From contig JANRJG010000026.1 in assembly GCA_033875315.1 (NCBI GenBank), forward strand, positions 124,001 to 188,000: DNA of 64,000 nucleotides, written 5' to 3'. This DNA comes from Candidatus Methylacidiphilales bacterium. Its GTDB lineage: Bacteria > Verrucomicrobiota > Verrucomicrobiia > Methylacidiphilales > CAZTYG01. Positions 50,499 through 63,483 of this stretch are shown in pieces. Below the pieces are notes generated by a model. That model was not told where the DNA came from. It was given only the letters and a program-made list of their open reading frames with translations, and did not search any database. Both the position numbers and the translations under genes were made by a program. Every line of letters starts with the position of its first letter. Within the stretch, counting starts at the first letter, position 1.

Positions 50499-51959
50499 TC
50501 AGTGCTTGGGCTCTTTCTTGGCATGGGGCCCGTGATAGTGGGGGTCGGCTTCAGGCAGGACCGCCTTGACCTCAAACATGGTGATGGCGGGCAGGAAGCG
50601 GAGGAAAAGAAGGAAGAGGAAACAGAAAAGCCCGATGGTGCCGATGAACAGTAGGATGTCGTTGATGCTCGGGCTGAAGTAACCCCAGGAGCCTGGCAGG
50701 AAGTCGCGGTGGATCGAGGTCACGATGATGACGAAGCGTTCGAACCACATGCCGACGTTGGGTCCGACGAAGCAGATGATCCAGACGGCCCACATGTTGG
50801 TGCGGATCTTCTTGAACCAGAAAAGCTGGGGAATGAAGACGTTGCAGATGAACATGGCCCAATAGGCCCACCAGTAGGGGGCGTAGCCGGAATTGAACCA
50901 TTTGCTGAAGAGGTAGGGGTCGGCCAGGCGGTTGAACTGGAAGACCCAGGCCTCGTTGGGGTTGCCGGAATACCAGGCGATGAAGAACTCCATGGTGTAG
51001 GCGTAGCCCACGATCGTCCCGGTTAGCAGGATGATCTTGGCCATGTTGTCGATGTGCTTGACCGTGATCAGGTCGTGGAGGTTGAAAATCCAGCGGGCGG
51101 GGAGCATGAGGGTGAGGACCATGGCAAAGCCCCCGAAGATGGCTCCAGCGACGAAATAGGGAGGGAAGATGGTGGTGTGCCAGCCGGGGACGATGGAGGT
51201 GGCAAAGTCGAAGGACACGACCGAGTGGACGGAGAGCACGAGCGGCGTGGAGATGCCGGCCAGGATGAGGTAGGCCTTCTCGTAGTTGCGCCACTGGCGG
51301 TTGGAACCTCGCCAGCCGAGGGCGAGGATGCCGTAGATGGTTTTGCGCCAGATGTTTTTGGCCCGGTCGCGGATGGTGGCGAGGTCGGGGATGAGGCCGA
51401 CATACCAGAAGATGAGGGAGACGGTGAAGTAGGTGGAAACTGCGAAAACGTCCCAGAGGAGCGGGCTTTTGAAGTTCTGCCAGATGGCATTGGCGTTGGG
51501 GACGGGAGCGAGGAACCAGGCCATCCAGAACCGTCCGACGTGGAAGGCCGGGAAAATGCCGGCGCAAATGACGGCGAAGATGGTCATGGCCTCGGCGGCG
51601 CGGTTGATGGACGTGCGCCACTTCTGCCGGGTGAGGAAGAGGATGGCGGAAATCAGGGTGCCGGCGTGGCCGATCCCGATCCAGAAGACGAAGTTGGTGA
51701 TGTCCCAAGCCCAGAAGACCGGGTTGTTGAGCCCCCAGACACCAACTCCGGTGGAGACAAGGTAGATGAGCTCGAGGGGAACAAGTGCGGCCACGGCACC
51801 ACTGAGGAGGGTGAGGACCCACCACCAGAAGGGGGTTTTGCTTTCAAGCATTCCCGAGACGTGGGCGGTGATCCAGGACATGGAACGGTTGTTCCAGACC
51901 AGGGGCTTGCGCTCCATGACGTTGCCCTTGGCCGGGCCGAATGTGGCGGCTTCACTCAT
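50499..51959 (-). CDS. actC: ACIII subunit ActC (NrfD/PsrC family)
   Basis: A 486-residue integral membrane protein with ten helices. It carries the quinol site of alternative complex III. NrfD-type features are [40 protein letters not shown] and [23 protein letters not shown] 51959 is used; a TTG two codons upstream is ignored. It lies 2 bp after actB. The C-terminus ends in a His/Lys-rich stretch ([13 protein letters not shown]). Confidence 0.95.
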   Translation of the reverse strand: MSEAATFGPAKGNVMERKPLVWNNRSMSWITAHVSGMLESKTPFWWWVLTLLSGAVAALVPLELIYLVSTGVGVWGLNNPVFWAWDITNFVFWIGIGHAGTLISAILFLTRQKWRTSINRAAEAMTIFAVICAGIFPAFHVGRFWMAWFLAPVPNANAIWQNFKSPLLWDVFAVSTYFTVSLIFWYVGLIPDLATIRDRAKNIWRKTIYGILALGWRGSNRQWRNYEKAYLILAGISTPLVLSVHSVVSFDFATSIVPGWHTTIFPPYFVAGAIFGGFAMVLTLMLPARWIFNLHDLITVKHIDNMAKIILLTGTIVGYAYTMEFFIAWYSGNPNEAWVFQFNRLADPYLFSKWFNSGYAPYWWAYWAMFICNVFIPQLFWFKKIRTNMWAVWIICFVGPNVGMWFERFVIIVTSIHRDFLPGSWGYFSPSINDILLFIGTIGLFCFLFLLFLRFLPAITMFEVKAVLPEADPHYHGPHAKKEPKH

Positions 51960-51961
51960 GA

Positions 51962-55236
<3,275 letters not shown>

Positions 55237-55240
<4 letters not shown>

Positions 55241-55890
55241 CGGTGGCAGGCGGCGCAGGTTTCTGGCGGGTTGATGTTCCATTCCTTGACAAATTTGCGT
55301 CCCATTTCGACCTGGGCGCTGGGGCTTTCAGCCTTCCAATCGAGGTTGTAAACCTGCTCCTTCGGCCGGACATGGCGTTCAGGGTGGCGGTGGCACTCGA
55401 GGCACCAGCCCATGCTCTGGGGCTGGTCCTGCCAGACAACGTCCATGCGGTTGACCTGGCCGTGGCAACTGGCACAGCTGACGCCACTGTTCACGTGGGC
55501 CGAGTGGTTGAAATAGACGTAATCCGGGGCCTTGTGGATCCGAACCCAGGGGATGGGCGTGCCCTTTTCCCAACTTTCACGGACCGGGGCGAGTTTCGGA
55601 CTGTTGACCTTGACCGCACTGTGGCAGCCCATGCAGGTCTGGGTGTTGGGAACGTTGGAATGTTCCGACACTTCGACGGCGTTGTGGCAGAAGCGGCAGT
55701 CCATGCCGAGCTGATTGACGTGGATGGCGTGGGAAAATTCGACCGGCTGCTTGGGTTGGTAACCCACGCGGGTGTATTTCGGGGTGAAGTAGTAGGCCAC
55801 CCCGGCCACGGTGGCGCTGCCCAAGCAGGCCACAGCCACGATCAATTTGACCGGGAGCCAGATCGTCCACTTGGGAAAAATGTTTGCCAT
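55237..55890 (-). CDS. actA: ACIII subunit ActA, pentahaem cytochrome c
   Basis: The first gene of the ACIII operon. The 217-residue product has one N-terminal helix (WLPVKLIVAVACLGSATVAG) and five CxxCH sites: CRFCH, CMGCH, CASCH, CLECH and CAACH, the last at the C-terminus. Extra His residues (FSHAIHVNQ, FNHSAHVN) would serve as second ligands. ActA receives electrons from ActB and passes them to ActE. The ATG at 55890 begins the co-directional block that ends at ctaA. Confidence 0.95.
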
Positions 55891-56216
55891 CGTGTTGCGG
55901 TGTTGTGTCGGGGGATCCGCGCCGTCCGCTTATCCCGGTTCGGTCTGCGGCACCGGAACCCCGGACCGACAGACCCCAGACAGAAAGAAAAACTGCGAGA
56001 AGCCTGCATGGAAATGTCAGCCGATGAATGAATTGTCAACATCAGACTGAAATAATCCCCTCCGGCAATTGCGACCTGATTGCAACAGTGACGCATCACC
56101 GCCGGAACAAGCAAGCAAGCGGCTCCGTTTGCCATTAACTCAACTGCTGACCCCATTAACACTTCTGGAACTTGGTCGGCGCCAGATGGCGGTCCCAGTT
56201 TTCCGGACCCCCCCCC
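55891..56216. other. Intergenic region upstream of the ACIII operon
   Basis: 326 bp without a credible gene. It should hold the promoter of actA on the minus strand. A consensus-like TTGACA is at 56034-56039, but no good -10 lies at the right spacing. The region ends at the stop of the 557-residue protein gene. No hairpin stands out. Confidence 0.45.
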
Positions 56217-57890
56217 TCAGGGTTGGGGATCCTGCTTCTGGCCCATTTCGCGCAATTTCCGCTGCTGGCGCTCCTCTTCCTGCCGGGCGATTTGTAGGCG
56301 ATGCCGGAAGAACCCCATGTCGATGCGATTACTTAACCACGCATACAGCAACAAAACGGGTACCGCCGCCAACAAGAGCAGCAGGAACGCCCCGGCCGCG
56401 CCCAGGGTCACGGCCATTTGCGCCTTCAGATTGCCGGGCTGGGTGCGCCAGGCCTCCATGACCAGTTTCCAAGCGGTCCACAGGCGTTTTTCATGCAGGG
56501 TCTGGCCCGCCGCTTCCACCAACAAATCCGCCTGCTGTTGCCGGGCGGACTCCCACTCGCCGGGATTCGTTTCCATTTTGCGACGACGATCGCCGCATGC
56601 CTCCAGCAAGATGTCATACTTCTTTTCCCGGATCCAAGCGGTCAGTTCGGCGGTGGCACGTCCAGCCTGGTATTCCGCCAGCAGCTTGCGAATTTCCAAC
56701 AACCGAGGATAGACCGGCATTTGGGCCGCTTCCGGTCTGGCCAATAGGCTCTGCAACGCGGACTCCACTCCGCTCCAATCCCCGGCCTTGACCATCGCCT
56801 CGACCGAAACCAGGGTTTGGGCCGTCTGAAGCTGCTGCAATGCGGCGGCAAACCAATCGGTCCACTTTCTTTGCCCGTCGCCCTTTTGCAAAATATCCAG
56901 GGCCTTGGCCCAGTTTTGCAGCAAAGCTGTCCCTTCCTCCAATCGCCCGTCGACCTGGGACTTTTCGACTTCACTCCGGACCCGGCTCAGCGTCGCCTCC
57001 AGCAGCGTATCGATCCAGCGCAATTCAGGCCACAAACCCCTTCCCTTTTGCAGGTCGTTCAAGAATCCGTCGCGCCCGGGCAACTGTCCCTCCTGGGCCC
57101 CCTCCCATCTGTTGAGATCATTCCAAACCTGCCATAGCGGGCCCAGGTTCTGTCCGCCAACGGCTTCATCGATTTTCACATCCTTGAACACCTCGGGAAA
57201 CTGGAGCCTTCGTTGGCCCAACGCTCTTCGGAAATCTTCCACGATCGCGGGATAGAATCGGCTGGAACGTTGCCCGGCCAAATCTGAGGCGATCTTGGTC
57301 CAATCTTCGGGGACCGGCGGCACCTGATCCTCGGGCAGCGTCTGCCAGAGCGCCCAGGCACGCCGGTCCGTTTCGTCCAATTCCGAGGGCTGGAACCAGC
57401 GCTCGCGCACCCGGAAATGCCCCTGCCGGACCCGCTCCCCTTCCCCGGACCAACGACGCCATTCGCGATCGGCCTCGGCCTGGTTCGGGGATTGCGGGTA
57501 GCGATCGAGGAAGTCCTTGAGCAGCCGGACCGGTCCCTCGTAAAAGGAGGCCCGGCGAGAATGAGGCGGCCAGGCAAGCGACTTGGAAATCTCGAACCAG
57601 GGCCGGAGGCTGGGATCTCCACGCTCGAGGCGTTGCACCGAGGCGCGGGGAACCTCGACCACTTGGCGGATTCCGCGGAAGGACGAAAGATCGACCCGCA
57701 CACTGGTGGCGGTTTCTTCGACGATCAAACAACGGATCTCAGGTCCCTCCACCCCGGCGGGGAGTGCGGCACCTGGGGTGAGCACCAAGAGGTCGGGCAT
57801 GGGCAGGTCGCCCACGGGAGCGGAATGGCCCGTCTGGGCCAACACCATACCGATCATTGCCAAAACAGGCCAGAATGTCGTTCTTTTCAA
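56217..57890 (-). CDS. Exported membrane-anchored protein of unknown family
   Basis: A 557-residue protein. A signal peptide (FWPVLAMIGMVLAQTGHSA) is followed by a beta-rich segment of about 40-95 (IRCLIVEETATSVRVDLSSF), resembling the small SH3-like domains that sense ligands. A long helical region of about 110-500 follows (rich in Trp, Glu and Arg). One membrane helix (LGAAGAFLLLLLAAVPVLLLYAW, about 503-525) and a basic Gln-rich cytoplasmic tail end the protein. I recognise no family. The design suggests a sensor or scaffold across the inner membrane. It is divergent from ctaB. Confidence 0.6.
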   Translation of the reverse strand: MKRTTFWPVLAMIGMVLAQTGHSAPVGDLPMPDLLVLTPGAALPAGVEGPEIRCLIVEETATSVRVDLSSFRGIRQVVEVPRASVQRLERGDPSLRPWFEISKSLAWPPHSRRASFYEGPVRLLKDFLDRYPQSPNQAEADREWRRWSGEGERVRQGHFRVRERWFQPSELDETDRRAWALWQTLPEDQVPPVPEDWTKIASDLAGQRSSRFYPAIVEDFRRALGQRRLQFPEVFKDVKIDEAVGGQNLGPLWQVWNDLNRWEGAQEGQLPGRDGFLNDLQKGRGLWPELRWIDTLLEATLSRVRSEVEKSQVDGRLEEGTALLQNWAKALDILQKGDGQRKWTDWFAAALQQLQTAQTLVSVEAMVKAGDWSGVESALQSLLARPEAAQMPVYPRLLEIRKLLAEYQAGRATAELTAWIREKKYDILLEACGDRRRKMETNPGEWESARQQQADLLVEAAGQTLHEKRLWTAWKLVMEAWRTQPGNLKAQMAVTLGAAGAFLLLLLAAVPVLLLYAWLSNRIDMGFFRHRLQIARQEEERQQRKLREMGQKQDPQP

Positions 57891-58017
57891 TGCACCCTCC
57901 TCGGACTAACCATGTATGATACGATCCTGATCGAACAGTGCAAAATGAACCGGCAGGTGTCCATACTGCCGGATTCGCCTCTTGTCACCCCCCCTTGGAG
58001 CGGGCATTTTCTCAGCC

Positions 58018-58920
58018 ATGCCGCAAGTGGATGCCCAGCCCTCTCCCTCCATCAAGGGCCTCCGCCGTTGGATGGGCGACTTCTCGGTGCTGGTCAAACT
58101 CCGGCTGACCCTGTTGGTGCTTGCCACCACCGTGGCGGGATTCTACCTGGGCAAGCGCGATGATGTCGGCTGGGTGGCCGGCCTGCATGTCCTTTGGGGC
58201 ACAGGTTTGGTGGCCGCCGGAGCCGCCGCGCTCAACCAGCTGCTGGAAATCAAAGCCGATTCCCGCATGCGACGGACCCAGGACCGTCCCCTGCCCGCGG
58301 GACGCATCGGCGAACAGGATGCCCTCTTGATGGGGGTATTATTGTCGGGCTTCGGCCTCTCCTGGCTTTTTCTTCTGGTCAATCCCCTTTCCGCCCTGCT
58401 GGCCGCACTGACCCTGGCCGCCTACCTCTTCCTTTACACCCCGGCCAAAAAACTTTCCGCCCTCAACACCCTGATTGGTGCCGTCCCCGGGGCCCTGCCC
58501 CCGGTGATCGGTTGGACCGGCGCTACCGGTCGCATCGATGCCGGGGCCGTCGTCCTCTTCGGCCTGCTCTTCCTCTGGCAGATGCCTCATTTCCTCGCCA
58601 TAGCCTGGCTCTACCGCGAGGACTACGCGCGCGGCGGTTTCCGGATGCTGACACTGGACGACGAAACCGGACGGAGTACCGGGATCAAGAGTGCGCTTTA
58701 CGGATTGTTGTTATTGCCGGTGGCGGCGGCCCCCTGGTGGCTGGGCCAGGGAGGCGTCGCTGGATTGGTGGTGGGACTGCTCTTCACCAGCGCCTATGCC
58801 GCGGCCGCCCTGCACATGGCCCTGCGACCCGGGAAGGCCACGGCCCGCACCCTGTTTTTCACCTCCCTGGCCTATCTGCCGGCCATGCTGATCCTGTTGG
58901 CCCTCGATAAACAGGGGTGA
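58018..58920 (+). CDS. ctaB: Protohaem IX farnesyltransferase (haem O synthase)
   Basis: A 300-residue membrane prenyltransferase with nine helices that adds a farnesyl group to haem B to give haem O, the substrate of CtaA. The first aspartate-rich motif is NQLLEIKADSRMRRTQDRPL (residues 73-92) and the second is YREDYARGGFRML, both typical. The ATG at 58018 is used; an upstream GTG at 57982 is possible. It converges with the EamA gene (stop at 58930). With ctaA and the cox genes it completes the haem A route for the aa3 oxidase. Confidence 0.94.
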   Translation: MPQVDAQPSPSIKGLRRWMGDFSVLVKLRLTLLVLATTVAGFYLGKRDDVGWVAGLHVLWGTGLVAAGAAALNQLLEIKADSRMRRTQDRPLPAGRIGEQDALLMGVLLSGFGLSWLFLLVNPLSALLAALTLAAYLFLYTPAKKLSALNTLIGAVPGALPPVIGWTGATGRIDAGAVVLFGLLFLWQMPHFLAIAWLYREDYARGGFRMLTLDDETGRSTGIKSALYGLLLLPVAAAPWWLGQGGVAGLVVGLLFTSAYAAAALHMALRPGKATARTLFFTSLAYLPAMLILLALDKQG

Positions 58921-58929
58921 GCCCTCCCC

Positions 58930-59811
58930 TCACAGCACAGTCAGCACAATCGCCGAAAGGATGAGCAGCGAGCCGCCGAGCCGGCGGGTCATCACCCCTC
59001 CCCCGGAGGTGTGTTCGGTGTTGCCGAACCAATGGCCCACGCACCAAACCAGGACCACGCTCCACATCCCGCGCGAGCTGTAAATGATGTTGGACTCGGC
59101 CACTTTGCCGTAGACCCCGATGGCGAAGAACAGGGCAAAGGCCTGCAATCCCAGGATGAACACCCCCCCGTAAACAAACCGGGCCGCACCCCGGGGCATG
59201 TCAAAAAGAGGAGCGCGGAAAAAGGGGAAAAGCGCGAAGGACGCCAGGAGATTGACCGAGGTGGAGACGGCCACGAAGAGCCCGAACCCGATGGTCCGTG
59301 TCCACATCTGCACCACAATATCAGCCAAGGAAAAGGAGGCGGCGCTGGCCCCCGCGTAGAGCACTGTGCGCCACACCCGCCCGCGGTCATGGGGCAATCC
59401 CCCACCCTGCAGGAGCACGATGCCTCCGACGGTCAGCGCCGCGGCCACCCAGATCCGCCAACCGGGTTCCTGGTCGGTCAGCAACTCCAGGAACAACGCC
59501 ACCAGGATGACCTTCGACCCGAGCACGGGCGTGGCCACCGAGACATCCCCGCGCACCAAGGCCATCATGGTGAACAACTGGCCGGTGAAGAAAAGCAGCC
59601 CGGCTGCCACCGGTGCCCACCAAGGATCCAATTTCCATGAGGGATCATACCAAAAGAGCGAGGTCAGGAAAACCAACCAGACCGCCAGATTGCTGAAGAA
59701 GGCCATCCGCCACGGCCCCATGCCCAGGTCCACCGCCCGCTTGATGCAGAGCGCGGCCACGGCATAGGCCAAGGCCGAAAACAGCGGAAGGAGGAAGACC
59801 AGACGATCCAT
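58930..59811 (-). CDS. EamA/DMT-family transporter
   Basis: A 293-residue membrane protein with ten helices in two halves, each of the EamA type (about 1-135 and 150-290). Visible parts are FFTGQLFTMMALVRGDVSVA, GSKVILVALFLELLTDQEPG and a second half with VYGGVFILGLQAFALFFAIG. The family exports or imports small metabolites and drugs and is broad in substrate. ATG 59811 is the likely start. It converges with ctaB and lies 51 bp after the methyltransferase gene on the same strand. Confidence 0.82.
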   Translation of the reverse strand: MDRLVFLLPLFSALAYAVAALCIKRAVDLGMGPWRMAFFSNLAVWLVFLTSLFWYDPSWKLDPWWAPVAAGLLFFTGQLFTMMALVRGDVSVATPVLGSKVILVALFLELLTDQEPGWRIWVAAALTVGGIVLLQGGGLPHDRGRVWRTVLYAGASAASFSLADIVVQMWTRTIGFGLFVAVSTSVNLLASFALFPFFRAPLFDMPRGAARFVYGGVFILGLQAFALFFAIGVYGKVAESNIIYSSRGMWSVVLVWCVGHWFGNTEHTSGGGVMTRRLGGSLLILSAIVLTVL

Positions 59812-59862
59812 GGGCGGTCAAACTCGCCCAATCCCGGAGGGATACAAGAGCCTTTTGGAAAC

Positions 59863-60402
59863 TCAGGCCGCGGCCAGAACCGGCGCACCCGGCCGCTTGC
59901 GCAAACGCAGCGGAGCGGCTTCCCGGATCAGATCCGTCAGGGCGACCGGGCCTCTCCAACCCCTGGAGACATGAATCGCCCCGAGTTGGAACCCCGACTG
60001 CGGGAATTCCGGCGGCATTTCGACCAAAACTATTTCCCGGAGTCCGAATCCCTGTTCACGGATATCCCGCAGCCGGGCCTTGGTCCAAACATGGTTGACG
60101 GTCATGAGAAAAACCACCTCATCGGCCACTTCCATGGCATGGCACAAAAACGGACGGATCTGGCTCCAAGGGGGGTTGGTGATGATCCAATCCACCTTCT
60201 CATCCCAATCAAAAAAATCTTCCCCACGCTGGATTTCGCACGACATCGCCCCCGGCAAATGGTGCAAAAAGTTTCCCTGCCCGCAGCAGGGCTCCAAGAT
60301 CCGGCCTTTCGGGGCAAAGTGGCGCACCAGCCGCCCCGCCATCTCCAGAGGTGTCTGGACGACGTCATCACTGATGTAATCGCGGTTTGGCTGAAAACGC
60401 AT
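59863..60402 (-). CDS. Orphan class I methyltransferase with NPPW motif
   Basis: A 179-residue SAM-dependent methyltransferase. Motif I is ILEPCCGQGNF (35-45) and motif IV is NPPW (76-79), which is typical of N6-adenine or glutamine methyltransferases acting on DNA, rRNA or proteins. The protein is small and has no target-recognition domain, so a DNA restriction role is unlikely without a partner; none is nearby. ATG 60402 is used; a GTG two codons upstream is possible. It is divergent from the GspF-like gene. Confidence 0.7.
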   Translation of the reverse strand: MRFQPNRDYISDDVVQTPLEMAGRLVRHFAPKGRILEPCCGQGNFLHHLPGAMSCEIQRGEDFFDWDEKVDWIITNPPWSQIRPFLCHAMEVADEVVFLMTVNHVWTKARLRDIREQGFGLREIVLVEMPPEFPQSGFQLGAIHVSRGWRGPVALTDLIREAAPLRLRKRPGAPVLAAA

Positions 60403-60517
60403 CAGCACACTTTTTATGCAAAAAATCGTAATAAATCCACTTTTTTATCTGTTTTGCAGTAATTAATATATGAATCCATGCTGGCACTGGGAAGGATACA
60501 GGAGGCAGGATAGAAGG

Positions 60518-61483
60518 ATGAAGGAGGCGGATCTCTTGCGCGAAATGGGACGCTTCGCCCGGACCGGCCTGCCCTTGACCAAAGGATTGGAAAGCCTGAT
60601 CCCGGATCTGCCCAACAAGCTCCGCCGCCTGGCCACAACTTGGCTGACCGCCCTCGAAGAAGGACGCCCCCTTTCCGCAGCACTCGCCCGCACGCCATCC
60701 GCGATGGGGCCCGGGGGCCTGGCCCTGGTGGAGGCCGGGGAAGCCTCGGGTCGGCTCGGGGAAAGTTTGGAGATTCTGGCCGGGGAAAGCGCACGGCTGG
60801 AGCGACGCCTCTCCCGCTTGGCCACCGCACTGGTCTATCCCATCGTGCTGCTGCATGCCGCCGCGGTCATCCCGGCACTGGGCATCGCCTATCAAGAAGG
60901 TCCATTAAAAGCCCTGGCCGGGGCCCTCCTGGTACTGGCCCCCTTCTACCTCGCCGCCGCCGCGTTCTATGCCCTATTTTTTTGGCGCCAACGCCCGGAA
61001 TGCTTCTCCTCGGGAGCCGACCGGATATTGGCCGTTTTGCCGGTGGCCGGCCCCGCCCTGCGCCGGGCCGCCCTGGCTCGCTGGTCCCGCCTCCTGGCGG
61101 GCCTGATGGAAGCGGGCGTCCGGCTGGAAACAGCATTGGCCCAGGCCGCCACAGCCTGCGGCAACTCGGTTGTTTCCAGCGAACTGGGCCGGCGGGCTCC
61201 CCTGATCCTGGAGGGCCGGACCGTGGTGGAAATCCTGCGTGATGCCCGGGTGGCGGACGCCCGGGATCTGGCCACGCTGCAGGCGGGCGAAACCAGCGGG
61301 ACCCTCACAGAAGCCTTGCGTCAAACGGCCGAGCAATGCGAGTTCCAGTCGGAACAAAGTTTCGACCGCCTGGCCGCGGCCACGCCTTTGTTCTGTTATT
61401 TCATCGCGGTGGTCCTGGTGGTGATGCAGGTGCTCCGCATCCTGGCCCCCTTGGTTTCCACTTACCGCGAACTGGAACTTTGA
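60518..61483 (+). CDS. Type II secretion F-like membrane protein
   Basis: A 321-residue protein with two T2SSF repeats. The first (about 5-110) has FARTGLPLTKGLESL and LVEAGEASGRLGESLEIL; the second (about 195-300) has WSRLLAGLMEAGVRLETALA and LATLQAGETSGTLTEALRQ. Three membrane helices follow the usual plan. It starts directly with the first repeat and lacks the 50-60 residue N-terminal part of full GspF/PilC. ATG 60518 has GAAGG before it. No GspE, GspD or pilin gene is next to it. The end overlaps the convergent gene by 22 bp. Confidence 0.82.
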   Translation: MKEADLLREMGRFARTGLPLTKGLESLIPDLPNKLRRLATTWLTALEEGRPLSAALARTPSAMGPGGLALVEAGEASGRLGESLEILAGESARLERRLSRLATALVYPIVLLHAAAVIPALGIAYQEGPLKALAGALLVLAPFYLAAAAFYALFFWRQRPECFSSGADRILAVLPVAGPALRRAALARWSRLLAGLMEAGVRLETALAQAATACGNSVVSSELGRRAPLILEGRTVVEILRDARVADARDLATLQAGETSGTLTEALRQTAEQCEFQSEQSFDRLAAATPLFCYFIAVVLVVMQVLRILAPLVSTYRELEL

Positions 61484-62394
61484 GCTTCTGCCCCGGTGGA
61501 TTCCGTTGCGCTGGTTCCCGGATTGCCGGCCTCTGGACTACCGGACGCATCGGCCGGCGGCATCGGAGGCAGTTCGATGACCCTCGGGCCCTCGGCCGCT
61601 TTGACGGCGCTCTCCGGGGTAGCCGCCGCCGGCGGGGGAGGCACACCGACTTCCAGCACCAGCGTGTGGGCGCGGAATTTTTCCACCATCAGGTCAAGGG
61701 CATAGCGGGTGCCGACGGGCGTCCGGGCCCCAGTGACAAGCGATAGATCGAGGAATCCGTCCCGGCAGACAAAGGGCAGCTTGCCTTGGTTCTGGCGGTA
61801 GCGGGGTTCTTCGGTCTCCCGGCGGATGCGCACATCGGTCACGCGATCGAGGTTTTTGCCCGCCAGACGAACGGTGCGGGTGCGTGATTCAGGTGCCAAC
61901 ACCAGCGGGCTGGGGTAGGTGCCGGTGACGAGTGGAACGGTGGCCCGGTCAACCACCAGGGTGCCTGAGGTGGATCGACGGGCCGCTTCGCGCAAATCCT
62001 GTTCGCCTCCCGACATTTGGGCCCGGCGGTCTCCCACCGGTACGACTTCAACCGTGCCGGGCACAGGCAGGCTCCAACCTTCACCCAACGCCACAAGACG
62101 ATACACCGCGGGAGGCGCATCCGGCCGCACCAACAAACGCAACTCACGGCTACCGTCCGGCAATTCCAGCGGACGGGCCAAAATGTAATCGCTGGTCTTC
62201 CCTCCGACGACCGCCCTGACCTCGCGCATGGTCTGGAGGCTGCTGCCGCGCAGGATGGCCCGACCGTTCACCGAACCCGCCTCCACCACCAGCGCTTTGG
62301 GAGAAAGGGCCGTGATGACCGGTTGGCCCTGCAAGGAAGTGGTGAAAACCACCAAGGCGGCTGTGATGAGGCCAGGATAGCGTGTCAGGCGCAT
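61462..62394 (-). CDS. Exported beta-rich protein of unknown family
   Basis: A 310-residue protein with a signal peptide (YPGLITAALVVFTTSLQG). Two IPT/Ig-like beta units follow: PVITALSPKALVVEAGSVNG with AILRGSSLQTMREV (about 24-60), and a second (SPLVLAPESRTRTVRLAGKN, about 160-180). The C-terminal 65 residues are rich in Pro, Ala and Glu and are probably disordered. It overlaps the 3' end of the GspF-like gene by 22 bp, tail to tail. No family was recognised. A link with secretion is possible from location only. Confidence 0.6.
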   Translation of the reverse strand: MRLTRYPGLITAALVVFTTSLQGQPVITALSPKALVVEAGSVNGRAILRGSSLQTMREVRAVVGGKTSDYILARPLELPDGSRELRLLVRPDAPPAVYRLVALGEGWSLPVPGTVEVVPVGDRRAQMSGGEQDLREAARRSTSGTLVVDRATVPLVTGTYPSPLVLAPESRTRTVRLAGKNLDRVTDVRIRRETEEPRYRQNQGKLPFVCRDGFLDLSLVTGARTPVGTRYALDLMVEKFRAHTLVLEVGVPPPPAAATPESAVKAAEGPRVIELPPMPPADASGSPEAGNPGTSATESTGAEAQSSSSR

Positions 62395-62651
62395 GGTCTG
62401 ATCTTAGGCCGTTAATCTCATACCGTAAAGTGGAGTGAGATATGATGAGCGCTGTGCCAAAGTTTCTGGCTGAGCGACTGGATCAGCGGGAGGGCGATCC
62501 GGTTGAGGTGGGCCGCCGAGCCGGTTTGAGGTCTTTCATCCCAGAGCGGCTCAGCGGGAGCTTCGCCCTCCCGTAAGGCACTTGGTCACCGATCCAAACA
62601 TGATTCGGTATGACAAGTCTTATGGGAATATGACCAAGCCAAGAGGGTGAA
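62395..62651. other. Intergenic region with the second dispersed repeat
   Basis: 257 bp. 62486-62612 is copy 2 of the long repeat. Upstream of it are the facing arms ATCTCA (62415-62420) and TGAGAT (62436-62441), a small dyad near the start of the exported protein gene. No gene is visible. Confidence 0.5.
62486..62612 (-). repeat. Long dispersed repeat, copy 2 (MITE-like)
   Basis: Aligned with the reverse complement of 39668-39781. Shared blocks are GCCGAGCCGGTTTGA (62515-62529), GCGGCTCAGC, GGAGCTTC, CCCTCCC, TAAGGCACTT and a GGTAT end, at regular spacing. The internal arm GCGGGAGGGCGA (62487-62498) faces the CGCCCTCCCG arm at 62564-62573. Confidence 0.75.
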
Positions 62652-63428
62652 TCATCCAGCTTGGCCAGCCTCCAGGCACTTCAGGGCAGCAGCATGCACC
62701 GCCCGGGACCCGGCCAGCGCACTGCCCTCCGCCAACGCATCACCACCGCTCCAAGCAGTTAGAATCCCACCGGCGCCATGAATGATCGGGATGAGGGGCA
62801 ACAAATCCCAAGGATTCAGCACCGGGTCCATCATCAGATCCGCCCGCCCGGAGGCGACCATCAGATACCCGTAGCAATCGCCCCAAGTCCGCACCAGACG
62901 GGCCTTTGATCGTATCCGGTCGAATCCCGAGGCGTTGGGAAATTGCTCGGGGGAGCCCGGGCAAGTGGACAGGACGAGGGCTTGGTCCAGTCCGGAACAT
63001 TCCCGGACCCGAACCGACCGGCCATTGAGCGTGGTCTGCTCAGCATTCCCCAGGCACATCTCCCGCAGGACCGGCTGGTGGATACACCCGGCCACCGGCT
63101 TTCCACCATGAAGCAAACCGATCAGCACCCCGAACAATGGAATCCCGGCCACGAAGGACTTGGTGCCATCGATGGGATCCAACACCCAGACAAATTCCGC
63201 ATCCTCGGCCTCATTTCCAAACTCCTCGCCGATGATGCCATGTGAGGGATGGTGCTTGGCGATCAAGTCGCGCATCACTTCTTCTGCCCGCCGGTCGGCC
63301 TGGGTTACTGGCGTGGCATCGGACTTGGCATCCACCACCAGACCGGGCTGTTGAAAATAAGGCAGGATGACCTCGCCTGCGGCCAGGGCCAGGGTCTCCA
63401 GAAAATCCAGCGCTGCCTCGGGCTTCAT
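62652..63428 (-). CDS. hisN: Inositol monophosphatase-family phosphatase, HisN type
   Basis: A 258-residue Mg-dependent phosphatase. The metal-binding motifs are GEEFG (67-71) and DPIDGTKSF (84-92, with Asp84 and Asp87). WGDCYGYLMVASGRADLMMD and NPWDLLPLIPIIHGAGG follow. WGDCYGY is typical of histidinol-phosphate phosphatases of this family rather than of inositol-specific enzymes, so the last-but-one steps of histidine synthesis are the best guess; the general name is safe. ATG 63428 was chosen, and the open frame above it runs into the phosphoglycerate mutase gene and is ignored. The gene lies 55 bp after gpmA on the same strand. Confidence 0.85.
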   Translation of the reverse strand: MKPEAALDFLETLALAAGEVILPYFQQPGLVVDAKSDATPVTQADRRAEEVMRDLIAKHHPSHGIIGEEFGNEAEDAEFVWVLDPIDGTKSFVAGIPLFGVLIGLLHGGKPVAGCIHQPVLREMCLGNAEQTTLNGRSVRVRECSGLDQALVLSTCPGSPEQFPNASGFDRIRSKARLVRTWGDCYGYLMVASGRADLMMDPVLNPWDLLPLIPIIHGAGGILTAWSGGDALAEGSALAGSRAVHAAALKCLEAGQAG

Positions 63429-63483
63429 GAATGAGTCATACCCCCGGTCAGCCTCCGAGGCAATGCAGGCCTGCCGGACCCAA

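Noticed and set aside
55842-56162. A 106-codon minus-strand ORF upstream of actA
   Set aside because: It overlaps the start of actA in another frame and has Arg/Cys-rich, non-conserved-looking sequence.
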